Positions 50,988 to 59,901 of a stretch of 64,000 bases of DNA are shown here, in pieces; position 1 is the stretch's first letter; every line of letters starts with the position of its first letter. The stretch spans positions 62,001-126,000 of the forward strand of contig CBFHKC010000001.1 in assembly GCA_965656315.1 (NCBI GenBank). The letters are read 5' to 3'. This DNA comes from UBA10364 sp965656315. Lineage in GTDB: Bacteria; Bacteroidota; Bacteroidia; Flavobacteriales; Schleiferiaceae. The notes below the pieces were generated by a model, which did no database searches, was not told the DNA's origin, and saw nothing but the letters and a program-made list of their open reading frames with translations. The position numbers and the translations under genes are program-made.

Positions 50988-51521
50988 TTATGCTTCGATT
51001 TTAGAGATTTCTAATGCACCAAGCGCCTGAAGCTTAGTGTTAAGATCTTCCTCCTCACCTTCCAACTCAACTTCCATCAAGAAGTGGTCGTCCGTTGTAC
51101 GAGGATCAGGGTTTTGAGCTTTAGCACCTGGGTACAAGCCGTTTACAGCAAAGTACGACCAACACATTAGGTGGGCCGCAAAGAACACTGTAAGCTCAAA
51201 TACTACAGGAATAAAAGAAGGCATGTTCAGGAACCACGTTGCATTCGGCTTACCACCTATATTTTGTGGCCAGTCCAGAATCATCGTGTAATAGGTCATC
51301 CACGCAGCAAAGAACAAACCAGTAAGCCCGTAGAAAAACGCTGCCGTAGACAATCGTGTTCTTTTAAGACCCATAGCCTCATCTAGTCCGTGAATAGGAA
51401 ACGGTGAATACACTTCACTAACATTATAGCCGTTAGCGCGAAGGTCTTTCACTGCGCTTAATACGATGTCATCATCGTTGAATAGCGCGCGTACGATTGG
51501 ATTATGTTTAGTGTGCCCCAT
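50988..51521 (-). CDS. actD: Alternative complex III subunit ActD (DUF3341)
   Basis: A 177-residue protein with an N-terminal cytoplasmic ferredoxin-like region (IVRALFNDDDIVLSAVKDLR, EVYSPFPIHGLDEAMG) and two membrane helices (AAFFYGLTGLFFAAWMTYY; FELTVFFAAHLMCWSYFAV). This matches DUF3341/ActD. It starts 14 bases inside the end of actC in another frame, implying translational coupling, and ends three bases before actE. Confidence 0.92.
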   Translation of the reverse strand: MGHTKHNPIVRALFNDDDIVLSAVKDLRANGYNVSEVYSPFPIHGLDEAMGLKRTRLSTAAFFYGLTGLFFAAWMTYYTMILDWPQNIGGKPNATWFLNMPSFIPVVFELTVFFAAHLMCWSYFAVNGLYPGAKAQNPDPRTTDDHFLMEVELEGEEEDLNTKLQALGALEISKIEA

Positions 51522-52896
51522 GTTCGTTGTGGTGTTTTTTGAAGTTCTCGCCGGACGATTTTAGAATCGTTTTAAGTTCAGCCTGTGCAATAACAGGGAA
51601 CGTACGAGCGTATAGAAGGAACAATACAAAGAAGAAACCGATAGTACCTACGTAGATACCAATGTCTACGAAAGTTGGAGAGAACATCGACCAAGATGAT
51701 GGCAAATAATCTCTGTGGATAGAGGTAACGATAATTACGAAACGCTCAAACCACATACCGATGTTCACTACGATTGAGATTACAAACGTGAATACCAAGT
51801 TTGTACGAAGTTTCTTTGACCACATGAACTGTGGAGAGAACACATTACAAGTCATCATCGACCAGTATGCCCACCAGTATGGTCCTGTCGCACGGTTTAG
51901 GAAAGCGTATTGCTCGTACTCTACACCAGAGTACCATGCAATCACTAATTCAGTGATATACGCAACACCAACAATAGAACCAGTAACCATGATTACAATG
52001 TTCATCATCTCGATGTGCTCGATGTTGATGTAGTCTTCCATCTTAAAGATTTTGCGGACAATCAACAAGAGGGTTTGTACCATGGCAAAACCAGAGAAGA
52101 TCGCACCCGCAACGAAGTACGGTGGAAAAATAGTGGTGTGCCATCCAGGAATTACAGAAGTAGCAAAATCAAAAGATACGATCGTGTGAACTGAAAGTAC
52201 CAATGGTGTTGCTAAACCTGCCAAAACTAAAGAGACCTCTTCGAAACGCTGCCAGTGCTTTGCCTGACCACCCCATCCAAACGAAAGGATTTTGTAGATA
52301 TGTTTTTGTACTGGGTTGATTGCACGGTCGCGAATCATTGCAAAATCAGGAATCAAACCAACGTACCAGAAAACAGTACTAACGGTAAGGTACGTAGAGA
52401 TTGCGAATACATCCCAAAGAAGTGGAGAGTTAAAGTTTACCCAAAGTGAACCGTACTGGTTCGGAATTGGCATAACCCAGTAGGCCATCCAAATACGTCC
52501 CATGTGGATCAACGGGAAAAGCCCAGCTTGAATAACCGAGAAGATGGTCATTGCTTCTGCTGAACGGTTAATTGCCATTCTCCATTTCTGACGGAATAAC
52601 AATAGTACAGCTGAAATAAGAGTACCGGCGTGACCAATACCTACCCACCAAACGAAGTTGGTGATATCCCAAGCCCAATCAACGGTCTTATTAAGTCCCC
52701 AAACACCGATACCGGTGCCTATAGTGTATAGGATACATCCTACACCCCAAAGGAACATGACAAATGCGATAGAGAAGGCTATCCACCACGAACGTGGTGC
52801 TTTAGACTCTACCGGTTTAGCTATATCATTGGTGATGTCTGTATAAGACTTGTCACCGAGGATTAGCGGATTTCTAACAGGCGATTCGTAATGCAT
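51508..52896 (-). CDS. actC: Alternative complex III quinol-binding subunit ActC (NrfD/PsrC-like)
   Basis: A 462-residue polytopic protein with about ten helices. The NrfD-type pattern (FVWWVGIGHAGTLISAVLLL, GRIWMAYWVMPIPNQYG, TGPYWWAYWSMMTCNVFSPQ) is clear. In known complexes ActC carries the quinol site and proton-path residues. It follows actB by 16 bases and overlaps actD by 14. Confidence 0.95.
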   Translation of the reverse strand: MHYESPVRNPLILGDKSYTDITNDIAKPVESKAPRSWWIAFSIAFVMFLWGVGCILYTIGTGIGVWGLNKTVDWAWDITNFVWWVGIGHAGTLISAVLLLFRQKWRMAINRSAEAMTIFSVIQAGLFPLIHMGRIWMAYWVMPIPNQYGSLWVNFNSPLLWDVFAISTYLTVSTVFWYVGLIPDFAMIRDRAINPVQKHIYKILSFGWGGQAKHWQRFEEVSLVLAGLATPLVLSVHTIVSFDFATSVIPGWHTTIFPPYFVAGAIFSGFAMVQTLLLIVRKIFKMEDYINIEHIEMMNIVIMVTGSIVGVAYITELVIAWYSGVEYEQYAFLNRATGPYWWAYWSMMTCNVFSPQFMWSKKLRTNLVFTFVISIVVNIGMWFERFVIIVTSIHRDYLPSSWSMFSPTFVDIGIYVGTIGFFFVLFLLYARTFPVIAQAELKTILKSSGENFKKHHNEHGAH

Positions 52897-52912
52897 GTCG
52901 CTTTCTTATTAA

Positions 52913-55900
52913 TTAGGCTCTGTTTCTAACTTTGGTCTGGTAGAATACGCTTGGCTGCGTACCCACTTCTTCAAGGAGGTGGTATGCACGACCCTCTTGC
53001 TTAAGGTGACTTACCTCACTCTTAGGGTTGTTCACGTCTCCAAATACGATTGCGTTTGATCCACAAGCTTGAGCACAAGCTGTAGTAAATTCACCATCGT
53101 TAAGGATTCTACCGTCTTTTTTCGCTTCTAGTTTACCCAACTGAATACGCTGGATACACAAAGAACATTTTTCAATAACACCACGTGCACGTACGGTAAC
53201 ATCTGGATTCAATACCATACGTCCGTAGTCATCTTGTGATGGGTTAACATCAGCAAACTGCTCGTTTCCTTTGTAGTTAAACCAGTTGAAACGACGCACT
53301 TTGTAAGGACAGTTGTTTGCACAGTAACGAGTACCGATACAACGGTTGTAAGCCATATGGTTCAGACCTTCACGAGAGTGAACCGTCGCCCCTACAGGAC
53401 AAACTGTCTCACAAGGAGCATGATTACAGTGCTGACACATGACGGGCTGGAACACTACTGAAGGACTTTCAGAAGGAACTTCCATTTTTGCATATTTCTC
53501 AATAGCACTTACTCCTTCTTCCTCTGCAACCTCTGTGGTCATATCCGAAGAATAGTAACGGTCAATTCTCAACCAGTGCATATCACGGTGCTTACGTACT
53601 TCCTCTTTACCAACAACTGGAACGTTGTTTTCCAAAGAACAAGCTACGACACAAGCACCACAACCTGTACATGAGTTCAAGTCAATAGACATGTTCCACA
53701 TGTGAGAGGTTTCGTGATCGTGATCGTCCCAAAGGTTTGCTTGGAAAGCAGACATTGGGCCTTTATGTGTTTCAAAAGTTGGCTTTTCGTTCCAAACCGT
53801 AGGATCTTCGCTCAAGAAAGTCGGCAACGAAATCTCGTTAACAATCTTACGCCCCATCATTGTGTGGGCCAACTGAACTGAGGCAAATCCGTGTTCTACT
53901 TCTGATGCAACTACACTTACCTTGGTAGATAGCGCTGAAGAAGAAGGTAAGAGTTCAAATGCATTCACACCTACCCCGTTACCTACTTTACCAACGTTCT
54001 GACGACCGAAACCGATCGCAAGACCTAAAGTACCTTGGGTTTGACCTGGCTGAATCCAAACTGGAACATTCTCTAATGTGTTTCCATCAACTGTGATGTT
54101 AACGGTAGTACCATTCATTGCTCCATTCGACTGTGCTGCGATCTCTACGCCGTACTCCACTGCATCCGCAGCAGACATTACAATGTAGTTATCCCAAGAG
54201 AGACGAGTGATAGGATCCGGAAGTTCGTAAGTCCAAGGGTTGTTAGCGTTCGTACCTGAACCCATACCTGTTTTAGTGTAGGTATAGAACTCAAGACCTG
54301 TTGATGGCTTGGCAACATTGATACCACTTACGTCGATCATTTCGCCGTTCATGGCACCATTCATTGCAATCTCAGGAGCTGAAATCTCAGCGAAACCGTC
54401 GTGCAACAATGCGTTCCATGCTTTGCCTGAAGTCAAATTGGCTGCACTAGCTTTTACTAGCTCCACAGCAGACTCAGAACCACCTGCTAGAGCATTTAAA
54501 ATCTCTACAGCACTCTTACTGTCGAATAGAGGGCTAATGGTCGGTTGACCAACAGCATACTGACCGTCCGCAGGAACGAAGTCAGACCAAGACTCTAAGT
54601 AATGACTTAAAGGCAGTGCGATTGCCGCTTGTGACGCAGATTCGTCTTCACGATCGGCGATACTCACAAGTTTCACACCCTCTAAGTTCAATTCTTTTGC
54701 AGCATACGCCGGATTAACGTCAAGGGTAACTAAAGTATCGACATTGCCACCTTTAATATCCTTCACTAACTGAGCGAATGCTTTATCATCACCTTTCGCA
54801 GTGTAAACGAAAGTCGTTGTATCGAATGCTTTCGCACCCAATGCCAAGTTAATTGCAAGCGTCAAACGCTCTGCTACTTTGGAGTTAAGTCCGTTTAAAA
54901 CTAACGCTCCTTCACCTGCTGCAAGCAATTCTTTCGCTGCAGCTTGTACAGAAGAAGCGATGTCCGCACGTAGTTTAGGTGCACCAACAGTTGCGAAACC
55001 TTTTGCAGATGCAACAGCGTTGTAAACTGTTGCTAAAACTGCTTCATATTCAGAAACACGAACTTTCAAACGAACGTCCGCATTCGACCCTGAAATACTC
55101 AATCCTGCCTCAGCTTGGATGTGCTTAAGCATTCCCTTACCAGGCTTGCGACGTGTTGCGTATGCGGCAGAGAAATTTTGTCCTCCCCAATCGCCTAAGA
55201 AATCAGCACCAACAGCAAATACAACTGATGCATTATCCAAATGAATAGTTGGTAGACCACGCTTACCAGCAAAGCTTTCGTAGACATCTAAGCGTGCACT
55301 TTGGCTCACTGTGTCAACACTTACGTGGCGAAGTCCTAATTTTTCGATTGCAACTGAAGCTGCAGGAGACAAAACAGTGCCTGTCAATAAGACACTCTTC
55401 TCAGTCAACATTCCTTTTGCTGCTGTCAAAGCTGCTTCCCAAGAAGACGCCTCACCGTTTACCTTAGGTGAACGAAGACGAGCGCCATCGTATAAACTTA
55501 ATACCGAAGCTTGAGCGCGGGCATTTGTAGCGCCGTTAAACGGAGCATCACCATTTGGCTCAACTTTGATTGGGCGACCTTCACGTGTTTTGATGAGTAC
55601 AGATGCGAAATCTGAACCGTCAAACATTGAAGTTGCATAGTAGGAAGGCATACCTGGTGTTAAGCTGTCCGGCTTAACCACGTAAGGAATACTTTCAACG
55701 ATTGGTGCCTCACAAGCTGCAAGCGTAGCTGCTGCTGTAGAGAAGCCCATGAATTTCAAGAAATCACGACGTGAAGTCTGGCTTTCAACAGCCTCGTCGT
55801 TTCCTAAGAAGTCTGCGCTCGAAATCTCATTTGAGAATTCGTTCTGAGCGAGCTTTTCTGTGAGTTCAGGATTGGATTGATCCTCAATACCTTTCCAGTA

Positions 55901-55918
55901 TTTATTGTTCTCAGTCAT
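52913..55918 (-). CDS. actB: Alternative complex III iron-sulfur subunit ActB
   Basis: A 1001-residue protein combining an N-terminal domain related to molybdopterin oxidoreductases (about residues 60-720; no cofactor expected) and a C-terminal ferredoxin domain with four cysteine clusters: CTGCGACVVAC, CQHCNHAPCETVC, CIGTRYCANNC and CSLCIQRIQ with a later CAQAC. The Tat-like signal SRRDFLKFMG lies at about residues 49-58, downstream of a 48-residue leader, the TAT-variant form known for this family. It passes electrons from quinol to ActA. It follows actA by 12 bases. Confidence 0.96.
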   Translation of the reverse strand: MTENNKYWKGIEDQSNPELTEKLAQNEFSNEISSADFLGNDEAVESQTSRRDFLKFMGFSTAAATLAACEAPIVESIPYVVKPDSLTPGMPSYYATSMFDGSDFASVLIKTREGRPIKVEPNGDAPFNGATNARAQASVLSLYDGARLRSPKVNGEASSWEAALTAAKGMLTEKSVLLTGTVLSPAASVAIEKLGLRHVSVDTVSQSARLDVYESFAGKRGLPTIHLDNASVVFAVGADFLGDWGGQNFSAAYATRRKPGKGMLKHIQAEAGLSISGSNADVRLKVRVSEYEAVLATVYNAVASAKGFATVGAPKLRADIASSVQAAAKELLAAGEGALVLNGLNSKVAERLTLAINLALGAKAFDTTTFVYTAKGDDKAFAQLVKDIKGGNVDTLVTLDVNPAYAAKELNLEGVKLVSIADREDESASQAAIALPLSHYLESWSDFVPADGQYAVGQPTISPLFDSKSAVEILNALAGGSESAVELVKASAANLTSGKAWNALLHDGFAEISAPEIAMNGAMNGEMIDVSGINVAKPSTGLEFYTYTKTGMGSGTNANNPWTYELPDPITRLSWDNYIVMSAADAVEYGVEIAAQSNGAMNGTTVNITVDGNTLENVPVWIQPGQTQGTLGLAIGFGRQNVGKVGNGVGVNAFELLPSSSALSTKVSVVASEVEHGFASVQLAHTMMGRKIVNEISLPTFLSEDPTVWNEKPTFETHKGPMSAFQANLWDDHDHETSHMWNMSIDLNSCTGCGACVVACSLENNVPVVGKEEVRKHRDMHWLRIDRYYSSDMTTEVAEEEGVSAIEKYAKMEVPSESPSVVFQPVMCQHCNHAPCETVCPVGATVHSREGLNHMAYNRCIGTRYCANNCPYKVRRFNWFNYKGNEQFADVNPSQDDYGRMVLNPDVTVRARGVIEKCSLCIQRIQLGKLEAKKDGRILNDGEFTTACAQACGSNAIVFGDVNNPKSEVSHLKQEGRAYHLLEEVGTQPSVFYQTKVRNRA

Positions 55919-55930
55919 TCTTACTTCTTA

Positions 55931-57202
55931 TTAGTAGTGACACTTACCACACTCCGTACCACCGATCTTTTCAGCAGTGATTTTCTCGTCGTGGTACTTC
56001 TCAGTTAATTCTTCGTGGAAGTCTTGGTAGTAGCCGTTCTTTTCGAACTGCACCTCAGTTTCTCTGTGACAGTTAATACACCATCCCATTGTAAGTTCAG
56101 AATACTGATATACTTCTTCCATTGTCTCAACAGGACCGTGACATTCTTGACACTCCAACTGACCCGCCGTTACGTGCTGGCTGTGGTTGAAGTAAGCAAG
56201 ATCTGGAAGGTTATGGATACGAATCCACTTGATAGGCTGCTGCTCGTAATCCTCGATGTACTCGCGGTTTTCTGAATCCCAACCGATAGCGGCATAGATT
56301 TTGGCGATTTCAGGAGAACCTTCACCGTCGTATTTGAGGTTACCAGTTTCGTCTGTGATTTCAGAACCATCAACGTACATGTGACAGTTCATACAAACGT
56401 TCGCTGAAGGAATACCTGAATGCTTTGAGTGACGGGCGGAGCTGTGACAGTAATTACAATCGATCTCGTTTTGTCCAGCATGCAAGGCATGGGAGAAGGC
56501 GATTGGCTGCTCTGGTTGGTATTTCTGTTCAACACCTATACCTGACATCCACCAGTAGGCTTGGTTTAAGAAAAGAACAGTTACCAAAACGGTAGCAACA
56601 GTTACAAAACCCTTGTTGTTGATCAATCGACCCCAGAACCATCCAGCTTCGTCTAGAATGGATACTGGATCCTGACCATTCACTAAACGGAGTGTGTTCT
56701 TCATGCGAGCAAGTAGCATCACCATTACGAACAACAACAATCCTAACCCGATAGTGATTTGTTTGCTGTAATCTTTCGATTCTGCAACCACGACTGCGCT
56801 TCCATCAGCTGCTACTGGAACAACTTTTTGGTCGCCTTCAATCGTGTATTGAAGGATATCGAAAATATCTTGGTCAGAAAGCGCTGGGAAAGCACTCATT
56901 ACAGAACCATTGTATTCTTCGAAAATTGCAATCGCATCTTCATCACCAGAAGCACGTAGCTCGGCGTTGTTGCGAATCCAGGCCAATAGCCATTCTTCTG
57001 AATACTTGTCTGTTACCCCCGTCAAAGCAGGGCCAACCAATTTCTTATCAAGCTTGTGACATGAGGCACAATTCTGCTTGAAAAGCTTTTTTCCATTCTT
57101 GGCATCGCCCTCGAAGGCCTGCGCTGATGAGGCGGAGAACATAAATACGACCACTGATAAAAGCGATGCGAATCTCCTAAGTTTACTTGTTGTAGTGTAC
57201 AT
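55931..57202 (-). CDS. actA: Alternative complex III multiheme cytochrome ActA
   Basis: A 423-residue (from ATG 57202) multiheme cytochrome c. Six CxxCH motifs are visible: CASCH in an N-terminal cytochrome domain, then CNYCH, CMNCH, CQECH, CINCH and a final CGKCH one residue before the stop. Two hydrophobic segments (ITIGLGLLLFVMVMLLARM; VATVLVTVLFLNQAYWWM) separate the first domain from the five-heme part. The signal peptide SLLSVVVFMFSASSAQA supports start 57202; a second in-frame ATG at 57226 lies close to a -7 element. It is the first gene of the eight-gene act-cta operon. Confidence 0.93.
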   Translation of the reverse strand: MYTTTSKLRRFASLLSVVVFMFSASSAQAFEGDAKNGKKLFKQNCASCHKLDKKLVGPALTGVTDKYSEEWLLAWIRNNAELRASGDEDAIAIFEEYNGSVMSAFPALSDQDIFDILQYTIEGDQKVVPVAADGSAVVVAESKDYSKQITIGLGLLLFVMVMLLARMKNTLRLVNGQDPVSILDEAGWFWGRLINNKGFVTVATVLVTVLFLNQAYWWMSGIGVEQKYQPEQPIAFSHALHAGQNEIDCNYCHSSARHSKHSGIPSANVCMNCHMYVDGSEITDETGNLKYDGEGSPEIAKIYAAIGWDSENREYIEDYEQQPIKWIRIHNLPDLAYFNHSQHVTAGQLECQECHGPVETMEEVYQYSELTMGWCINCHRETEVQFEKNGYYQDFHEELTEKYHDEKITAEKIGGTECGKCHY

Positions 57203-57233
57203 ATACGGCTTTATATAGCTATTCACTGTCGCG

Positions 57234-57241
57234 CAAAAATA
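57234..57241 (-). promoter_or_regulatory. Putative Bacteroidota -7 element of the act-cta operon
   Basis: Minus-strand TATTTTTG, a full TAnnTTTG match, 31 bases before the chosen actA ATG. It is the only clear promoter candidate for the run from actA to ctaD. Confidence 0.5.
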
Positions 57242-57350
57242 ACACCCAATGGGCAGACTACAGCCCTATTCAGAGTGAAATTCCAATTTAAAACCATTCT
57301 AAATTAACGTGTGTTACAACATCAAAAGTCTGTTGCAAGAGCAGTAATAG

Positions 57351-57358
57351 TAATTTTG
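57351..57358 (+). promoter_or_regulatory. Putative Bacteroidota -7 element for the SPOR gene
   Basis: TAATTTTG, a full TAnnTTTG match, 16 bases before the ATG at 57375. A TTG triplet lies 15 bases upstream of it, closer than the usual -33 spacing. Confidence 0.5.
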
Positions 57359-57374
57359 ATAAAAACCCCAGAAC

Positions 57375-57854
57375 ATGAGATATTCTTTTTTAGCAGTCCT
57401 TCTACTTTTATCCGTTAACGCAGTTGCCTCGAACCATGCGAATTACGAGATTCCGATGAGTACCGATACGCTAGAAATTGCAATGGATCTCGACAGCGCA
57501 TACCTACATTTTTCGACCGAACAAAAAAGCGAAATGTTTGAAGGATACACCATTCAAATTTTTAGTGGCGACCGTATCAACGCAAATAAAGTTAGAGGTA
57601 AAATACTAGCCATTGGAGCAGATAAGGATGCACGAATGGTCTACAGAGAGCCGAACTTCAAAATTCACATTGGATCATATCCAGATGTAGCGACTGCTGA
57701 ACGCGCGTTGATGGGCTGGAAAGTAGAATTTCCGGATGCGTTTGTGGTTCAGACTTTAGTGCCTTGGTACGAATTGGAACTCGAAGAGAACATCGATATA
57801 GCTCCAATCGAACCCGATACTAGCGCTGCTCCTTCAGATACGACAAGCTTCTAA
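57375..57854 (+). CDS. Exported SPOR domain protein
   Basis: A 159-residue protein with a signal peptide (residues 1-18, ending NAVAS) and a SPOR domain at about 55-135 (GYTIQIFSGDRINANKVRGK, VYREPNFKIHIGSYPDVATAERAL). SPOR domains bind glycan strands stripped of peptides and mark division septa. There is no membrane helix, so it is probably soluble in the periplasm. It is divergent from the act operon. Its last 35 bases overlap the convergent DUF3089 gene tail to tail. Confidence 0.87.
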   Translation: MRYSFLAVLLLLSVNAVASNHANYEIPMSTDTLEIAMDLDSAYLHFSTEQKSEMFEGYTIQIFSGDRINANKVRGKILAIGADKDARMVYREPNFKIHIGSYPDVATAERALMGWKVEFPDAFVVQTLVPWYELELEENIDIAPIEPDTSAAPSDTTSF

Positions 57855-58818
57855 GAAGTACATTTTGCTGGATACTACCGTAGTATAGGTTGATATCTCC
57901 GCGGTGGTAGTTTTTCGTTCTTAGAAAACGTGCACCCGTAATCTTCGGTAATTCCGTCCAAAGGACACCTTGGTGAATTTGCGCTGTCGCCACACCCTCC
58001 TTAAGACCTTGGTCCAATTTCACAAGTCCACCCTGTAAAGCACCTGGTGAGGCATACACTTTTGCGGTGGTCGTCGTCCAGTTTAAAGGGTTGGTGACAG
58101 CGATGCACACTTCTGGAAACTTATTCTCTGTCTCATACCCCTCCTTGTAGGTTCTCCAGGAAATTAAACAACCCGTTTGGGCAGGTGATTCACAAATTGG
58201 AATAGGCAACTCACAAGCATTCACTTCTGTTCCGATCAGGTAAGCTGCAACGATTCGAGAAGTCACGGAGCGGTCCATATCCTCTTGTACCAATTTGACC
58301 AAGTGGTGCGTGCCTTGACTATGTGACGCCAGGAAAAATGGAGAGTCATTGGGAATTTCAAGGAGGAACTGGCGGAAGGCAGCTAGAACATCGTTGTACG
58401 CCAATTGATATGCATTAGCCGATGCAGTGGAAGGCGGAGTGGTATATACCTGATATGCCGCTTGACGGTAGTAGGGCGCATACACAGGTCCTGCCACATT
58501 AAATGCTGTACTCTGGTAAACGATGGGGGTTTCGAAACTTTTTCTGAACGATTCGTCCAGTGGGTCTGCACTCCAAGACTCCCCTTTCTTGGGGAAATAT
58601 ACAGTGGGAGAAACAAAGAAGACGGGAATATCAAATTGGTTTCGAGTAACTCCAGTAAACGAGGTGTCTGAACCGTCTTTAATTTCTGGGTGGGCAGCCC
58701 AATACTTTGTGTTCGTGTAATCGGGTGTTGTGGGGACTGTGGTGACGAGCTTTTCACTGAGGCCACAAGACCCCAGTGAAATACTCATCAATAATAGAAG
58801 CGCGCCGCGAATGATCAT
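57820..58818 (-). CDS. DUF3089 alpha/beta-hydrolase-like lipoprotein
   Basis: A 332-residue protein with a lipoprotein signal (LLLMSISLGSCG). The DUF3089 pattern is clear (IPVFFVSPTVYF, YAPYYRQAAYQVY, PFFLASHSQGTHHL), with a nucleophile-elbow serine in SHSQG and a late His in NYHRGDINLYYG that could complete a triad. Homologues are predicted hydrolases without known substrate. ATG 58818 overlaps the trxA stop (ATGA), so the earlier start inside trxA is rejected. Its 3' end overlaps the convergent SPOR gene by 35 bases. Confidence 0.85.
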   Translation of the reverse strand: MIIRGALLLLMSISLGSCGLSEKLVTTVPTTPDYTNTKYWAAHPEIKDGSDTSFTGVTRNQFDIPVFFVSPTVYFPKKGESWSADPLDESFRKSFETPIVYQSTAFNVAGPVYAPYYRQAAYQVYTTPPSTASANAYQLAYNDVLAAFRQFLLEIPNDSPFFLASHSQGTHHLVKLVQEDMDRSVTSRIVAAYLIGTEVNACELPIPICESPAQTGCLISWRTYKEGYETENKFPEVCIAVTNPLNWTTTTAKVYASPGALQGGLVKLDQGLKEGVATAQIHQGVLWTELPKITGARFLRTKNYHRGDINLYYGSIQQNVLLRSLSYLKEQR

Positions 58819-59123
58819 TCGGCGAACGCTGCCTTTTCTTTGATAATTTGTGCCAATTGAAAGGCTGGGATGACACCGCTCTGGCGCCAAATCATTTCAC
58901 CAGATTGAAACAATGCAAGTGTGGGTACACCTTGAACATTGAGAGCGCTTGCAAGTTGCTGGTTTTTATCTACATCAACTTTAATAATTCGTACACTATC
59001 CCCCATATCTGCGGCGAGATCTTGAAGAATTGGTGCCATCATTTTACACGGACCACACCATTCCGCAAAGAAATCGATGAGCGTCGGTGTTTCACTTGCG
59101 ATGATATCGTTAAAGCTTGCCAT
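58815..59123 (-). CDS. trxA: Thioredoxin
   Basis: A 102-residue cytoplasmic thioredoxin with active site EWCGPCKMM (Cys23/Cys26), cis-Pro in VQGVPTLALF, and no signal peptide. It overlaps the DUF3089 start by four bases and begins one base after the lipoprotein rhodanese stop. It probably reduces cytoplasmic disulfides; its place between sulfurtransferase-like genes suggests that it may serve them. Confidence 0.95.
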   Translation of the reverse strand: MASFNDIIASETPTLIDFFAEWCGPCKMMAPILQDLAADMGDSVRIIKVDVDKNQQLASALNVQGVPTLALFQSGEMIWRQSGVIPAFQLAQIIKEKAAFAE

Positions 59124-59124
59124 A

Positions 59125-59553
59125 TTATTTTGCTAGAGGTTGTTTTCTTGCCCAAGCACCTACTCCTCCTTCGAGGTTATAAACTGCTTTGAAGCCCATG
59201 CTTTTCATGATGTTAGCAGCCTTACCACTACGGCTCCCTGAGCGACAGTATACGTATACTGGTGTGTTACGATCTAAGGTTTCAAGCTGCGCTTTAAAGT
59301 CGCTATCGTAGAAGTTCATTTGACGCGCACCAGAGATGTGGCCACTTGCAAATTCCTGATTCGTACGTACGTCAAGCAATATACCTGTTGTCGAAGTATC
59401 AAGTATAGTTGCAAAATCTGCTACGTTGACATCGACATTAACCACTCCCGCAGAGGCTGCTGAAGAGGCCGTCTTTTCCTGACAGCTCGCTACTGTGAAC
59501 GCCGTAAAGACGATCACAGTAGTTGCTGTTATTTTAGACCATACGCTACGCAT
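59125..59553 (-). CDS. Rhodanese-like lipoprotein
   Basis: A 142-residue protein with a lipoprotein signal (AFTVASCQEK) and a single rhodanese domain. The catalytic loop is VYCRSGSRSGKA, with the active-site cysteine in CRSGSRS, the usual six-residue loop of sulfurtransferases. DVRTNQEFASGHISGA is also typical. It is exported, in contrast to the rhodanese encoded upstream, whose last base it shares. The substrate is unknown. Confidence 0.88.
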   Translation of the reverse strand: MRSVWSKITATTVIVFTAFTVASCQEKTASSAASAGVVNVDVNVADFATILDTSTTGILLDVRTNQEFASGHISGARQMNFYDSDFKAQLETLDRNTPVYVYCRSGSRSGKAANIMKSMGFKAVYNLEGGVGAWARKQPLAK

Positions 59554-59831
59554 TACATCAAATGAATTAACACGTCAGATGCTCCCATTCCGTTAAGTCC
59601 GTCGGTGATTCCTTTGGAAGCGAGGTACGCCAATGCTTGACCCGAGCGGTTTCCTGAACGGCAGAAAAGAACTAGTGGACGCGACATTTCTTTAATTTCC
59701 TCCCAACGATCTGGGATCTGATCTAATGGAATATTCACTGCTCCTGGAACAGGCTCCATTTGGACCTCCATTGGAGTTCTAACGTCTACTAATGCTACTT
59801 CTGGGTGGTTGATTGCTTCGTTGATATTCAT
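59553..59831 (-). CDS. Cytoplasmic rhodanese-like domain protein
   Basis: A 92-residue single rhodanese domain with DVRTPMEVQMEPVPGAVNI and active-site loop LFCRSGNRSGQAL. There is no signal peptide. It is the first gene of the run rhodanese, rhodanese lipoprotein, trxA, DUF3089 and has a -7 element 23 bases upstream. The C-terminal NGMGASDVLIHLM is unlike the exported paralogue, so the two are not a recent duplication. Likely a sulfur carrier or transferase; partner unknown. Confidence 0.88.
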   Translation of the reverse strand: MNINEAINHPEVALVDVRTPMEVQMEPVPGAVNIPLDQIPDRWEEIKEMSRPLVLFCRSGNRSGQALAYLASKGITDGLNGMGASDVLIHLM

Positions 59832-59854
59832 TTCTTGTTCTTTAAATTCTTCGA

Positions 59855-59862
59855 CAAAGATA
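59855..59862 (-). promoter_or_regulatory. Putative Bacteroidota -7 element for the rhodanese-thioredoxin run
   Basis: Minus-strand TATCTTTG, a full TAnnTTTG match, 23 bases upstream of the ATG at 59831, in the gap after the M13 peptidase gene. Confidence 0.5.
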
Positions 59863-59901
59863 TTTGACCTGATAAAAGCTCAGTGGAACTTTAATCACGT
59901 T

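Noticed and set aside
57301..57345. Small inverted repeats (TGTTACAACA, TTGCAA) upstream of the SPOR gene as an operator
   Set aside because: They are too short and imperfect to separate from chance; no second copy was found upstream of actA.
57820..58890. A start for the DUF3089 protein at 58890
   Set aside because: It lies inside trxA; the later ATG 58818 directly precedes a lipoprotein signal and forms an ATGA junction.
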